Of a DNA stretch of 60,077 nucleotides, positions 8,197 through 15,275 are shown piece after piece. The position numbers and the translations under genes are program-made. The first letter of the stretch is position 1. Each line of letters starts with the position of its first letter. The notes beneath the pieces were generated by a model that saw only the letters and a program-made list of their open reading frames with translations, searched no databases and was not told the DNA's origin. This DNA is from Eubacteriaceae bacterium (GTDB taxonomy: Bacteria > Bacillota > Clostridia > Lachnospirales > Lachnospiraceae): contig CAJTFB010000025.1 in NCBI GenBank assembly GCA_910575665.1, forward strand, positions 1-60,077, given 5' to 3'.

Positions 8197-9016
8197 CCCC
8201 TATTTTCTCCTTGCTGTATGCTTCCTTCGCCTGCTCAAACAAGCACACCGTCTCCCTGGCAGCGGAAATAAACTCATAATTTATGTTGTCCGCCCCACAA
8301 GAAAAATTTTTTAACAAATAAGTGACCACATTTCCCTTTGTCAATGCATCCGCAAATCTCCGGTTATACGGAATCGTACCGACCATGTTTCCAGAAATCC
8401 CAAAGCGTCTTACGATATCGCTTTTCCTGATAATTGATTCCGGATCATAATTTCCTATAATATAAAATGCTTTTTTTCTTATTTCTGAGAAATTTCTGAA
8501 AAAATGAGATAGAAGCTGATCATTCTGACACAGATTGACTACGATCAAATCCGCTTCTTTTAAGATTTTCCTAGAACTTTCAAGAGATGATGAAGAGAGA
8601 TCCACACATACGGTGCCACAAACCTGTTCCAGCAGATCCATCACATTTTCTGCATGCCGGTTCAGCCGAAACTCCAGAAGATCCCGGTTCATGCCTCCCG
8701 GTGGGAGATAAAACACTCTCTGGTCAAACACGGACAGACATGTACGGAGTACAATACCAGAACTCACGTCGTCTCCCATGTCACAACAGTTTAAAATTCT
8801 ACCCAGCCCATTTTCTACAAAATATGAATTTTCTTCTTTTAGTTTGTCATAGGAATTTTGATTTAGAAACATACTACCAAGATTATTGATATTAGAATGA
8901 TTCTCAAACAGAACCATTTTAGACGGCTGAATCATAGCCGATAGGATACTGATACAGGACAGATTGCCTGTAACCCCGGATTTACCCGGCGAATTGCTCC
9001 AAAAAGCAATTTTCAA
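8048..9016 (-). CDS. TadZ/CpaE-like MinD-family protein
   Basis: 322 residues. The N-terminus MKIAFWSNSPGKSGVTGN resembles the deviant P-loop of ParA/MinD proteins, but the usual lysine-threonine end is replaced, as is common in TadZ, the polar localisation factor of Tad systems. Further MinD-like segments are VCVDLSSS (about residue 185) and LIVVNLCQND (about 205). An N-terminal receiver domain, present in some CpaE proteins, is absent. The last 50 residues (from about GGEGSEKKG) are low complexity and coincide with the overlapping signal-peptide region of the next gene, so they may be a recent extension. First gene of the operon, preceded by a good promoter. Confidence 0.7.
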   Translation of the reverse strand: MKIAFWSNSPGKSGVTGNLSCISILSAMIQPSKMVLFENHSNINNLGSMFLNQNSYDKLKEENSYFVENGLGRILNCCDMGDDVSSGIVLRTCLSVFDQRVFYLPPGGMNRDLLEFRLNRHAENVMDLLEQVCGTVCVDLSSSSLESSRKILKEADLIVVNLCQNDQLLSHFFRNFSEIRKKAFYIIGNYDPESIIRKSDIVRRFGISGNMVGTIPYNRRFADALTKGNVVTYLLKNFSCGADNINYEFISAARETVCLFEQAKEAYSKEKIGGEGSEKKGDPSHAVSSGGNSVSDTREGGCGGYQTGRNSQGTGTSAGTEW

Positions 9017-9055
9017 TCCATCACTTCCTTCTTTCTTTTTTGGTGGAATGGCATT

Positions 9056-9084
9056 ATCATATCACCATTTTTGTCTTTTGTAAA
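9056..9084 (-). promoter_or_regulatory. Promoter of Tad-like operon
   Basis: On the minus strand TTTACA (9079-9084) and TATGAT (9056-9061) are separated by 17 bases and lie 40 bases upstream of the TadZ-like start. This is the only good sigma-A type match found before the ten-gene operon. Confidence 0.55.
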
Positions 9085-9101
9085 TTGTCACAATGTAACA
9101 A
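9085..9101. promoter_or_regulatory. Dyad next to the Tad operon promoter
   Basis: TTGTCAC-AAT-GTAACAA is a 7-base inverted repeat with one mismatch directly abutting the -35 element of the operon promoter. Its position suits a regulator binding site. No regulator can be named. Confidence 0.35.
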
Positions 9102-9429
9102 AAGTCGATGGCATTTTTTATAACCTTTTACATAAATCGTTGCGATCCAACTTTAGATGCAGCGTCTGCTTCACTATGGAAATAGGGGTTGTCATTTTTT
9201 TTGCTGAAACCTAATTTATCTTAATCCATTCGCAAAAACCCATGAATAAAACATTTCTTTTGGAGATTTTTCGTATTCATAATCAAAATATGTATCTGTC
9301 CTTATTTTTGCCCTTACGAGCCGAAACAAAGGCAAATTTTTATTCCCCGCCGACTACCTTATCCAGCAACCTTGCGGAAGTACGCTTCGCTTCCCTTGTA
9401 GCGTGAGCGTAAATGTTCATCGTGGTACT
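9102..9429. other. Non-coding stretch before the palindromic element
   Basis: No credible gene on either strand. The segment is AT-rich to about 9345. Several short self-complementary patches appear from about 9345 on, and this part may belong to the repeat element that follows. Confidence 0.4.
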
Positions 9430-9702
9430 TAGCTCGATGGCGCTAATTTGAACCCTGCCTCCGACTTGTGATTTTCCAATTTGCTACGTCAACGTCAATC
9501 AACGTACCTCCAGTACGTTTCATTCCATTTCCTTGTAAATTGGAAAATCACAAGCGGAGGTCGAAGATTTCGGATTGTGATAGCAGCAAAATAGCTAGGC
9601 GCTTGAATGAGGTGATGTGGTGGCATCATCGAATGAAAGCAACAACGCTATTTTGCTGCTAGCGCAGTACGAAACAGGGTTCAAATTGGCACCGTCGAGC
9701 TA
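9430..9702. repeat. Nested palindromic element
   Basis: Outer arms of 28 bases (9430-9457 and 9675-9702) are inverted copies with three differences. Inside lie two further hairpins: arms 9458-9482/9537-9560 (24 bp with one bulged base) and arms 9581-9595/9647-9661 (15 bp, perfect). A small perfect hairpin, ACGTAC/GTACGT, sits in the first loop (9502-9518). Together they can fold as a three-way junction. The short open reading frames across it show no codon logic. It may be a mobile, MITE-like or REP-like unit, or a structured RNA. Confidence 0.6.
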
Positions 9703-9733
9703 CATCGGCGTGTCCGCCTTTGCTGTTGTGCCA

Positions 9734-9756
9734 TCGGGATTTGTCCCGCCTTTTTG
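9734..9756 (+). terminator. Possible weak terminator
   Basis: CGGGA-TTTG-TCCCG followed by CCTTTTT on the plus strand, just outside the palindromic element. No plus-strand gene is seen to end here, so the role is doubtful. Confidence 0.25.
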
Positions 9757-9854
9757 GAATAAGGAGGACAGTCGGAGGAACGGTTTTCGTGATTTATCTG
9801 GTTTACAGGCAATGCCGTTGATTAAAATATAGTTTGGAATTATCTTTGATAGCA

Positions 9855-10538
9855 TCATATCTGATACCCTCTTCCCCAACAGGTTTTGATAAAATCCGAA
9901 TGTACATTATCCCAGTTCAGTTTATTGCGGAGATTGGCATTATGCATCATCACCGCATTTTCCGAACAGAAAAATTCTTCATGCTATACCGCTTCATAAA
10001 TCTGCGCCATGGTCAGCACTTGCCCCTTGTTTCGCAGCATATATTCCAGAATGTCATACTCCTTGCGCGTCAGCTTCACTTCTCGTCCGCTTACCCATAC
10101 CTGACGGCTTTCCATGTCCACCGTCAGATCCTCCGTCAGGAGCGTGTGCGTCAGCTTTTCCGTTTCATTGTACTGTTTATAGCGGCGGAGCTGGGCTCTG
10201 ACGCGGGCGAGAAGCTCAATGGGCTTAAAAGGCTTCGTCACGTAATCGTCTCCTCCCACCGTGAGACCTTGTATTATGTCTATATCTTCCGTTTTCGCCG
10301 ACATAAATATAATCGGCATTTTGCTTCTTTCCCTTATTCGCAGACAGGCGCTGATACCGTCAATTTCCGGCATCATCACATCCATCAGGATCAGATCAAC
10401 CTGATAGTGCTTCAGAATATCCAGCGCCTGTGCTGCATTTTCACAGGCGAGGTAACGGTAGCCCTCATTGCCCAGATAGATGCCCAGAAGCCTGCGGATG
10501 TCTTTATCATCGTCGACAATCAATATGAATTCTTTCAT
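9855..10538 (-). pseudogene. OmpR-family response regulator with one nonsense codon
   Basis: Starting MKEFILIVDDDKDIRR, the receiver domain is complete: acidic pocket DDD, phospho-acceptor in LILMDVMMPEIDG, then the conserved Ser/Thr-Ala in MSAKT and the Lys in VTKPFKPIELL. The winged-helix DNA-binding domain follows. Reading stops at TAG (9984-9986) after QIYEAV, where relatives have tryptophan (TGG). Beyond the TAG the same frame continues with recognisable sequence, through NAVMMHNANLRNKL to FIKTCWGRGYQI, ending at TGA 9855-9857. The total of 227 codons is normal for the family. A single G-to-A change therefore inactivates it, unless it is read through. No sensor kinase is adjacent. The upstream frame is open into a membrane-protein remnant. 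Confidence 0.8.
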
Positions 10539-10829
10539 GATAGCTTCGAAGTGCTGCAAAACCGCCGAGGCAAGGAACATGAACAGAAGTTCCACAGCGA
10601 TCATCTGCCATCGCCTCAGACCGCACAAATCGCCAAGAAAACCCGAAAAGGCAATCATACCGATGGATATGACTTTAGCAATTATACCAATTTTCAGAAA
10701 CTGAGGCAATGGTATTTTAAAAAACCCCAGGCTGCCGATCTGTCTGGTTCCCCACAGTATCACTGCCGTTTCCGGCACCGGAACACATATAGGGCGCAGC
10801 ACACAGGCAAGAAAATAGACACACCACAT
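10539..10829 (-). pseudogene. Internally deleted VTT/TVP38-type membrane protein remnant
   Basis: From ATG at 10829, with AGGAG eight bases upstream, the frame reads MWCVYFLACVLRPICVPVPE and shortly after LWGTRQIGSLG. This is the N-terminal pattern of TVP38/TMEM64 (VTT, formerly SNARE-associated) membrane proteins. It then jumps to a C-terminal-looking part with MPLPQFLKIG-like and FSGFLGDLCGLRRW segments. Only about 97 codons remain of the usual 200 or more, so the middle appears deleted. There is no stop before the response regulator; the two are fused in frame. Family assignment is from memory of the motif. Confidence 0.55.
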
Positions 10830-10852
10830 AACGACATCTCCTAATATTGGGT

Positions 10853-11218
10853 TCATACCGCACCGTCCGCAGAAATCTGCTTCGCATAGCAGCATTTCAA
10901 TTTCATGTGCAGCACATATGCCGGGGGCAGATTTCGCCAAACCCTTACAATCTTTTGAATATTGAAATAATTTTCAAGAAAGGTTTTTCGCAACAGTGTA
11001 TACTGAAATGTGGAAAATACACCTTCCATTCCGATGGCCTTTTGGGTCTGTAACAGTATCCTGTGGGACACCTGCTGCGGAAGTGATGTAAATGGCAGCC
11101 CGGAAATGATATAATCCGCATGCCGAAACCCCTGTTCTCTTAAGAATCCGCATACATTTCTAGCATCTCCATGGATCAGCACCATTCCCGGCATTCCTTG
11201 GAACTGTTTCCGCAGTAT
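10853..11218 (-). pseudogene. 5'-truncated phospholipid-type methyltransferase remnant
   Basis: The frame open from the junction at about 11218 reads ILRKQFQGMPGMVLIHGDARN, later IISGLPFTSLP, and near the end RVWRNLPPAYV. These are the motif IV and C-terminal features of PmtA-like or RsmA-like SAM methyltransferases. The N-terminal SAM-binding motif (G-x-G-x-G) is missing. The remnant begins immediately at the stop codon of the serine hydrolase gene, which marks a recombination or deletion joint. About 122 codons of an expected 180-200 remain. Confidence 0.6.
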
Positions 11219-12646
11219 TTATTTTGCTTTCTGTATAATATATCGATATAGAATTATGCCTTTTATTAAACTGCTAACAAAAAATAATGTTGACGAAATA
11301 ACCACTGTTATAAAAACATCAGGGACAAACGACTTTGCCACCCATAACGGTGTTTCAAAAAAGGTCGGAACAAGCAGCAGAATAAAAACCGTTAAAAGCC
11401 AATCGAGTAATATGGGAAATAACGCTACCATAAATTTTTTCCCTTGCTTTATTCTTTGGATATATTTGAGGAGCAGACATAATGATAAAATTGCTGTTAC
11501 TAATACAGCCATCATAATTAAGTTGATCTGAACATGGCTCATTAAATACGCATTACCTGTAATTTCATTCGGCGGATTATCTAAAAGCATAAGAACCATG
11601 CCCCATCCCAAACTATCCATCATGTTGTTAGTTACAAAATAATCATTTACATTTGATGCAATGGCGATTGCTATATCTCTTTCGGGAAGAATAAAAATAC
11701 AAGAGGTTCCCGTTTCAACCAATCCGCTATGACGCAACACAGGTTCAGAAAGCGGCTCTCTTACGGTAGCCCAGCCGTACCCATACCAGAAAGGAATATC
11801 GCCATCAACATAAACTGTATCCCCATAAAACATCGTATCTATGCTTTGTTTCGAAATAATTCCATTTCCACCGTTCAGATACATCTGTAAATATTTCCCC
11901 AAATCATTCGTTGATGCAGAAATGTATCCCGCCGGTACAGTAATCCAAGAATATTCGGACAAAGGATATTTATGCCTATTTTTAATATGAATTCCCCAAT
12001 AATTTGTATAACCGTCAATCAATCCATTCTTTTTACTTTCGTCAAGGGTTGCAGCCGTATGTGAAAGCTGAAGCGGATAAAACACATTTTCAGTTATATA
12101 GTCATTGTATGATTGCCCACTGACTGCTTCGATGATTTTACCAAGCAGAGAGTAGTTTACATTCGCATAAATATGAATTCCCTGCTCATTGATAATTTTA
12201 TAATCTTCAAGGGTTTGATATTCGCCTAAGCCGCTTGTATGATTCAGCAATTGACTGACAGTGATTTTTTCTCCATCGGTTGCATCGGGCAAATAAGTCG
12301 ATATATTGGCACTTAAATCAATTTTTTTCTGTTCGACTAACTGCATAATACAGACAGCCGTAAATGACTTGCTGACCGAACCGAGAAGGAATGGTGTGTC
12401 AGGATTTTCACAGTCACCATAGTTTTCAGAGAATAACACCTTGTTTTTATCTACAATAGTTACAGACAACGAAGGAATGTGGGCATTTTTTACGCAGGTT
12501 TGTAAGTAGGTATCTATATCGCTATAAGTATTTGTTTCTTCTTCAGTTTCAGATTTGGCATAAACTAATTGTGTATTACAGAGGATATTCAATAAGCATA
12601 CAGCAAATAAAGTCGTAATACATGCAAGTGATATTTTTCTATTCAT
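11219..12646 (-). CDS. Membrane-anchored serine hydrolase (beta-lactamase/PBP4* family)
   Basis: 475 residues. A signal sequence or anchor (residues 5-30) precedes a class C beta-lactamase-like domain: SVSK (S90, K93) as nucleophile motif, YANVNYSLLG as the Tyr motif (about residue 160) and HSG near residue 307. Four hydrophobic segments make up the C-terminal 110 residues. Such proteins act on peptidoglycan peptides, D-amino acid esters or small esters; true beta-lactamase activity is not implied. The gene is clearly more AT-rich than its neighbours and its end abuts a truncated methyltransferase, so recent transfer is likely. It has its own promoter at 12685-12713. Confidence 0.85.
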   Translation of the reverse strand: MNRKISLACITTLFAVCLLNILCNTQLVYAKSETEEETNTYSDIDTYLQTCVKNAHIPSLSVTIVDKNKVLFSENYGDCENPDTPFLLGSVSKSFTAVCIMQLVEQKKIDLSANISTYLPDATDGEKITVSQLLNHTSGLGEYQTLEDYKIINEQGIHIYANVNYSLLGKIIEAVSGQSYNDYITENVFYPLQLSHTAATLDESKKNGLIDGYTNYWGIHIKNRHKYPLSEYSWITVPAGYISASTNDLGKYLQMYLNGGNGIISKQSIDTMFYGDTVYVDGDIPFWYGYGWATVREPLSEPVLRHSGLVETGTSCIFILPERDIAIAIASNVNDYFVTNNMMDSLGWGMVLMLLDNPPNEITGNAYLMSHVQINLIMMAVLVTAILSLCLLLKYIQRIKQGKKFMVALFPILLDWLLTVFILLLVPTFFETPLWVAKSFVPDVFITVVISSTLFFVSSLIKGIILYRYIIQKAK

Positions 12647-12684
12647 AATCTCTTTTTTTCTTTTTAACTTTATGATACAAAAAC

Positions 12685-12713
12685 ATTATATAATTAAAGT
12701 GCTTGAAACGCAA
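12685..12713 (-). promoter_or_regulatory. Promoter of serine hydrolase gene
   Basis: Minus strand TTGCGT (12708-12713), 17-base spacer, TATAAT (12685-12690), about 40 bases upstream of the ATG at 12646. Confidence 0.55.
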
Positions 12714-12757
12714 CGGTCAAAACATACTTTATCATTTACTGATTCCAAAAGCGTAAC

Positions 12758-12802
12758 AAACAGCAGCACCGCATCCTGCTTACGATGCGGTACTGCTGTT
12801 TT
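12758..12802 (-). terminator. Terminator-like hairpin after the VOC gene
   Basis: A long stem (AACAGCAG-ACCGCATC paired with GATGCGGT-CTGCTGTT, one mismatch) with an eight-base loop lies 30 bases beyond the VOC gene. It is followed on the minus strand by TGTTACGCTTTT and on the plus strand by TTTTCATT, so it could work in both directions. Confidence 0.6.
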
Positions 12803-12831
12803 CATTAAACGCTGCAAAAGCGGAATGGCCT

Positions 12832-13290
12832 TTACACCTCATCTTTTGTTTTCGGCAGAAGTCGATTATCTTCTGATAATCTCAAGAACGGGGCATAGGC
12901 AACTTCCCATGGATATCCATCCAGATCCAGAAAATATCCTGAGTACCCGTCACATCCTCCCCAGTCCTTCCACTGTGGTTTCTGCCAGCTTGTGGCGCCG
13001 GCTTTTACTGCCGTTGCAAACAATTCGTCTACTTCTTCTGCACTGCTGCCGTTAATGGCGAGAGTGAATCCTCGATATTGTGCTTTGGGAGTCACTTCCA
13101 TTTGTGCATCATGTCCAAGGAAATCATAGGGAACCAGACCTAACACGATATTGTCGGCAAGCATATAGGTACAGATTTTAGGATCTGACTCCGGGGAACA
13201 TTCCCATCCCAGGGCTTCATAGAAGCGAATTGACTGCTCCAGATCATCCACTCCAAGGGTGATGATCGAAATACTTTTTGCTCTTGCCAT
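12832..13290 (-). CDS. VOC (glyoxalase/bleomycin-resistance) family protein
   Basis: 152 residues from ATG at 13290; GGAG lies seven bases upstream, while the longer frame starting further up has no suitable site. The fold pattern is two beta-alpha-beta-beta-beta modules: SIITLGVDDLEQSIRFYEALGW starts the first in pattern, and GYSGYFLDLDGYPWEVAY ends the second. Metal-ligand-like positions are E in WEVAY and a likely partner in the first half. Substrate is unknown; relatives include lyases, isomerases and resistance proteins. It follows the nucleoside operon on the same strand after about 90 bases that contain a hairpin, so co-transcription is possible but uncertain. Confidence 0.8.
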   Translation of the reverse strand: MARAKSISIITLGVDDLEQSIRFYEALGWECSPESDPKICTYMLADNIVLGLVPYDFLGHDAQMEVTPKAQYRGFTLAINGSSAEEVDELFATAVKAGATSWQKPQWKDWGGCDGYSGYFLDLDGYPWEVAYAPFLRLSEDNRLLPKTKDEV

Positions 13291-13335
13291 CACCATTCTC
13301 CTTTCTTCTTTCTCAAACGAACACACTATTTTTTT

Positions 13336-13369
13336 GCCTGGCGGCGCCAATTTGAACCCGCCGTCAGGC
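13336..13369. repeat. Hairpin carrying the motif GCCAATTTGAACCC
   Basis: Arms GCCTGGCGGCG (13336-13346) and CGCCGTCAGGC (13359-13369) pair over 11 positions with one G-T wobble. The loop region holds GCCAATTTGAACCC, which also occurs in the outer arms of the palindromic element at 9430-9702. The run of T precedes the hairpin on the plus strand, so it is not a standard terminator for the minus-strand operon. Confidence 0.5.
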
Positions 13370-13380
13370 TGCCCTGAGTT

Positions 13381-14097
13381 TTAACACTCATCTTTTAACT
13401 CTTTGATCTTTGCCTTCAGCGCCGGAATATCATCATGCAGCTTCAATACGGTGCTTCCTACAAATACACCATCTGCCCCTGCCTCTTTCGCCATAGAAAC
13501 ATCTTCTGGCTGATAGATTCCTACACCGCAGTAGATTGGCCTTGTAATGCCGCGGCTTCTTAAGTACTGGATGCAGTCTTTCAGTTCAGGATAGTCCGGG
13601 TTGACATATCCTGTCGTTGGTTTTGCCTGAAGATAAACAAATCCATTGGAACGTATAGCAGATTCTACTTCTGTTTCATCCAAATAGTACTGCACATAGC
13701 AGCTCACACGAATGCCGGCTTCAATCAATTTATTTTTAATTGTTTCGTCTTCCAGACCAACTAAAATTAAGTCCTTGAATTCATGTTCCAGGCAAAATTT
13801 CTCAAATACCTCGTATCCCATTTGTTTGATGGTATTTTCATAGGACAATAGAATAAAAGATGTGTTTGGATTGTTTTTCTTCGTCGTCACCATTCCATCC
13901 ATGTATTTCTGGAAATCACTGCAGTTCTCCAGCGCTTTTTCCATTCTTCCAGAGATCAGCTCGCTTTCCAGATATGGATTCGTAGACGGAAAGTCGATTT
14001 CGATGACATCACAGCCAGCTTCCGAATAAATTTCTGCCATCTCAATGCTGCTTTCTATTGTTGGATATCCATTGGATAAATAACATATAAGTTTCAT
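13381..14097 (-). CDS. TrpA-like TIM-barrel enzyme
   Basis: 238 residues with clear relation to tryptophan synthase alpha chain, a TIM-barrel retro-aldolase. The start, MKLICYLSNGYPT, matches TrpA's FltaGyPt. The catalytic glutamate is present in VIEIDFPSTNP, but the place of the second catalytic residue (Asp60 of TrpA, in LADG) reads YLES, so Asp appears replaced by Glu. The phosphate-binding loops CGVGI and ADGVFVGS are kept. There is no trpB nearby, so it is probably not a tryptophan enzyme but a paralogue acting on a phosphorylated substrate. Last gene of the GntR-controlled operon. Reaction unknown; C-C bond cleavage is an inference. Confidence 0.75.
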   Translation of the reverse strand: MKLICYLSNGYPTIESSIEMAEIYSEAGCDVIEIDFPSTNPYLESELISGRMEKALENCSDFQKYMDGMVTTKKNNPNTSFILLSYENTIKQMGYEVFEKFCLEHEFKDLILVGLEDETIKNKLIEAGIRVSCYVQYYLDETEVESAIRSNGFVYLQAKPTTGYVNPDYPELKDCIQYLRSRGITRPIYCGVGIYQPEDVSMAKEAGADGVFVGSTVLKLHDDIPALKAKIKELKDEC

Positions 14098-14112
14098 TTT
14101 TTTCCCTTCCTT

Positions 14113-15261
14113 CTAAAAAATAGTTTTGAACAGTTCCTCCATCTCTGTCTTTGTCGGAATTGCAGGGTTGGTCTTTGTGCATCCATCGGCAAGCGCCATA
14201 TCAGCCATCTCCGGGATTTTCTCCTGATATTCTGCTTTCTGTTCTTCGCTGAGCAGTGCGGAGATCTTATCTGTAATATGTAACTTCTTATTTAATTCCA
14301 TAATGCCAGCCTCAAAGCTATCCAACTTTTGCTCTTCCGCCATATTTTTGTAAATGTTCCGAGCCTCAGCGCTTTTCGCTTCGTTGAAATGAATCACGTA
14401 GGGAAGCACTATGGCGTCGCCAAGTCCATGAGCGATATGGAAGAAACTTCCCAGTGTATGCGCGATGGAGTGTACAATCCCAAGTGACACGTTTGTGAAG
14501 GCCAGGCCTGCAACCATGGATGCGTTCAACATCTTTTCTCTTGCTTCCACATTCCCTCCATATTCGTATGCCAAGGGCAGATAGGTGAAGATATCTTTGA
14601 CTGCCTGTTTTGCAAGAATATCCGATACATAGTTTGCACGCTGGGAAACCAGGGCTTCTACTGCATGTGTCATGGCGTCCATTCCCGTCTCAGCCGTAAT
14701 GTGTGCAGGCATGGACATGGTGACTGCCGGATCACAAATGGCAATGTCAGGCATCATTTCCATATTTCCTATCCCGTGTTTTATTCCACGTTCATTGTCG
14801 GAAATTACGATCGAACGGGATACTTCGCTGGCTGTTCCGCTTGTAGATGGGATACAGCACAGTCTTGCTTTGGTCCGCAGTTTAGGAAATTCATTCGGCG
14901 GCAGAATTTCCTCGATTGTCTTCAATTCCGGATGTTCATAATAAATCCACATGGCTTTTGCCGCATCCATTGCGGACCCGCCGCCTAAGCCAACGATCAG
15001 GTCTGGTTGGAATTCCAGCATCTCACCTGCTCCGCGAAGAACCGTTCCAAAGGACGGATCCGGCTCCACGCCGCGGATCACGCTTACCTGCGCCCCCGCA
15101 TCACAGAACAGTTCCTCCACCTTTGCCAGCATTCCGCTTTTCTCCATACTGCTTCCACCAACAACAATACTTGCTCTCTGGGCATCGATGCTTTTTATAT
15201 ATTCCAGGCTTCCAGCTCCGAACATCAATTCAGAGCCAGCCAGTTTCATAGGTCTCATCAT
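14113..15261 (-). CDS. Iron-containing alcohol dehydrogenase
   Basis: 382 residues, full-length group III (Fe-ADH) NAD(P)-dependent dehydrogenase. Seen: cofactor loop GLGGGSAMDAAK (about 92-103), CCIPSTSGTASEVS (about 135-150), and the metal site with D-x-x-x-H in ETGMDAMTHAVEAL, then H in IVHSIAHTLGSFFHIAHG. Members reduce aldehydes or ketones, for instance lactaldehyde or propanal, or oxidise the alcohols. In this operon it may handle an aldehyde released by one of the two TIM-barrel enzymes. Sixteen bases separate it from the TrpA-like gene, so they are co-transcribed. Confidence 0.88.
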   Translation of the reverse strand: MMRPMKLAGSELMFGAGSLEYIKSIDAQRASIVVGGSSMEKSGMLAKVEELFCDAGAQVSVIRGVEPDPSFGTVLRGAGEMLEFQPDLIVGLGGGSAMDAAKAMWIYYEHPELKTIEEILPPNEFPKLRTKARLCCIPSTSGTASEVSRSIVISDNERGIKHGIGNMEMMPDIAICDPAVTMSMPAHITAETGMDAMTHAVEALVSQRANYVSDILAKQAVKDIFTYLPLAYEYGGNVEAREKMLNASMVAGLAFTNVSLGIVHSIAHTLGSFFHIAHGLGDAIVLPYVIHFNEAKSAEARNIYKNMAEEQKLDSFEAGIMELNKKLHITDKISALLSEEQKAEYQEKIPEMADMALADGCTKTNPAIPTKTEMEELFKTIF

Positions 15262-15275
15262 AATATTTTCTCTCC

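Noticed and set aside
9468-9832. Short plus-strand frames (64 and 71 codons) in the palindromic element
   Set aside because: They run through inverted repeat arms and hairpin loops and have no convincing ribosome site, so they are probably by-products of the repeat.
9834-10844. 336-codon plus-strand frame
   Set aside because: It is the exact antisense of the response regulator and membrane-protein remnants, which have clear family motifs; its own translation is His/Arg-rich without domain pattern.
11219-12646. Serine hydrolase as an antibiotic-resistance beta-lactamase
   Set aside because: The protein has C-terminal membrane helices and the wider PBP4*/esterase pattern; resistance cannot be claimed from SxxK, Tyr and HSG motifs.
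13336-13369. Possible tRNA, because of the T-arm-like string GGGTTCAAATTGGC
   Set aside because: No acceptor, D or anticodon arm can be built around it and no CCA follows at the right place.
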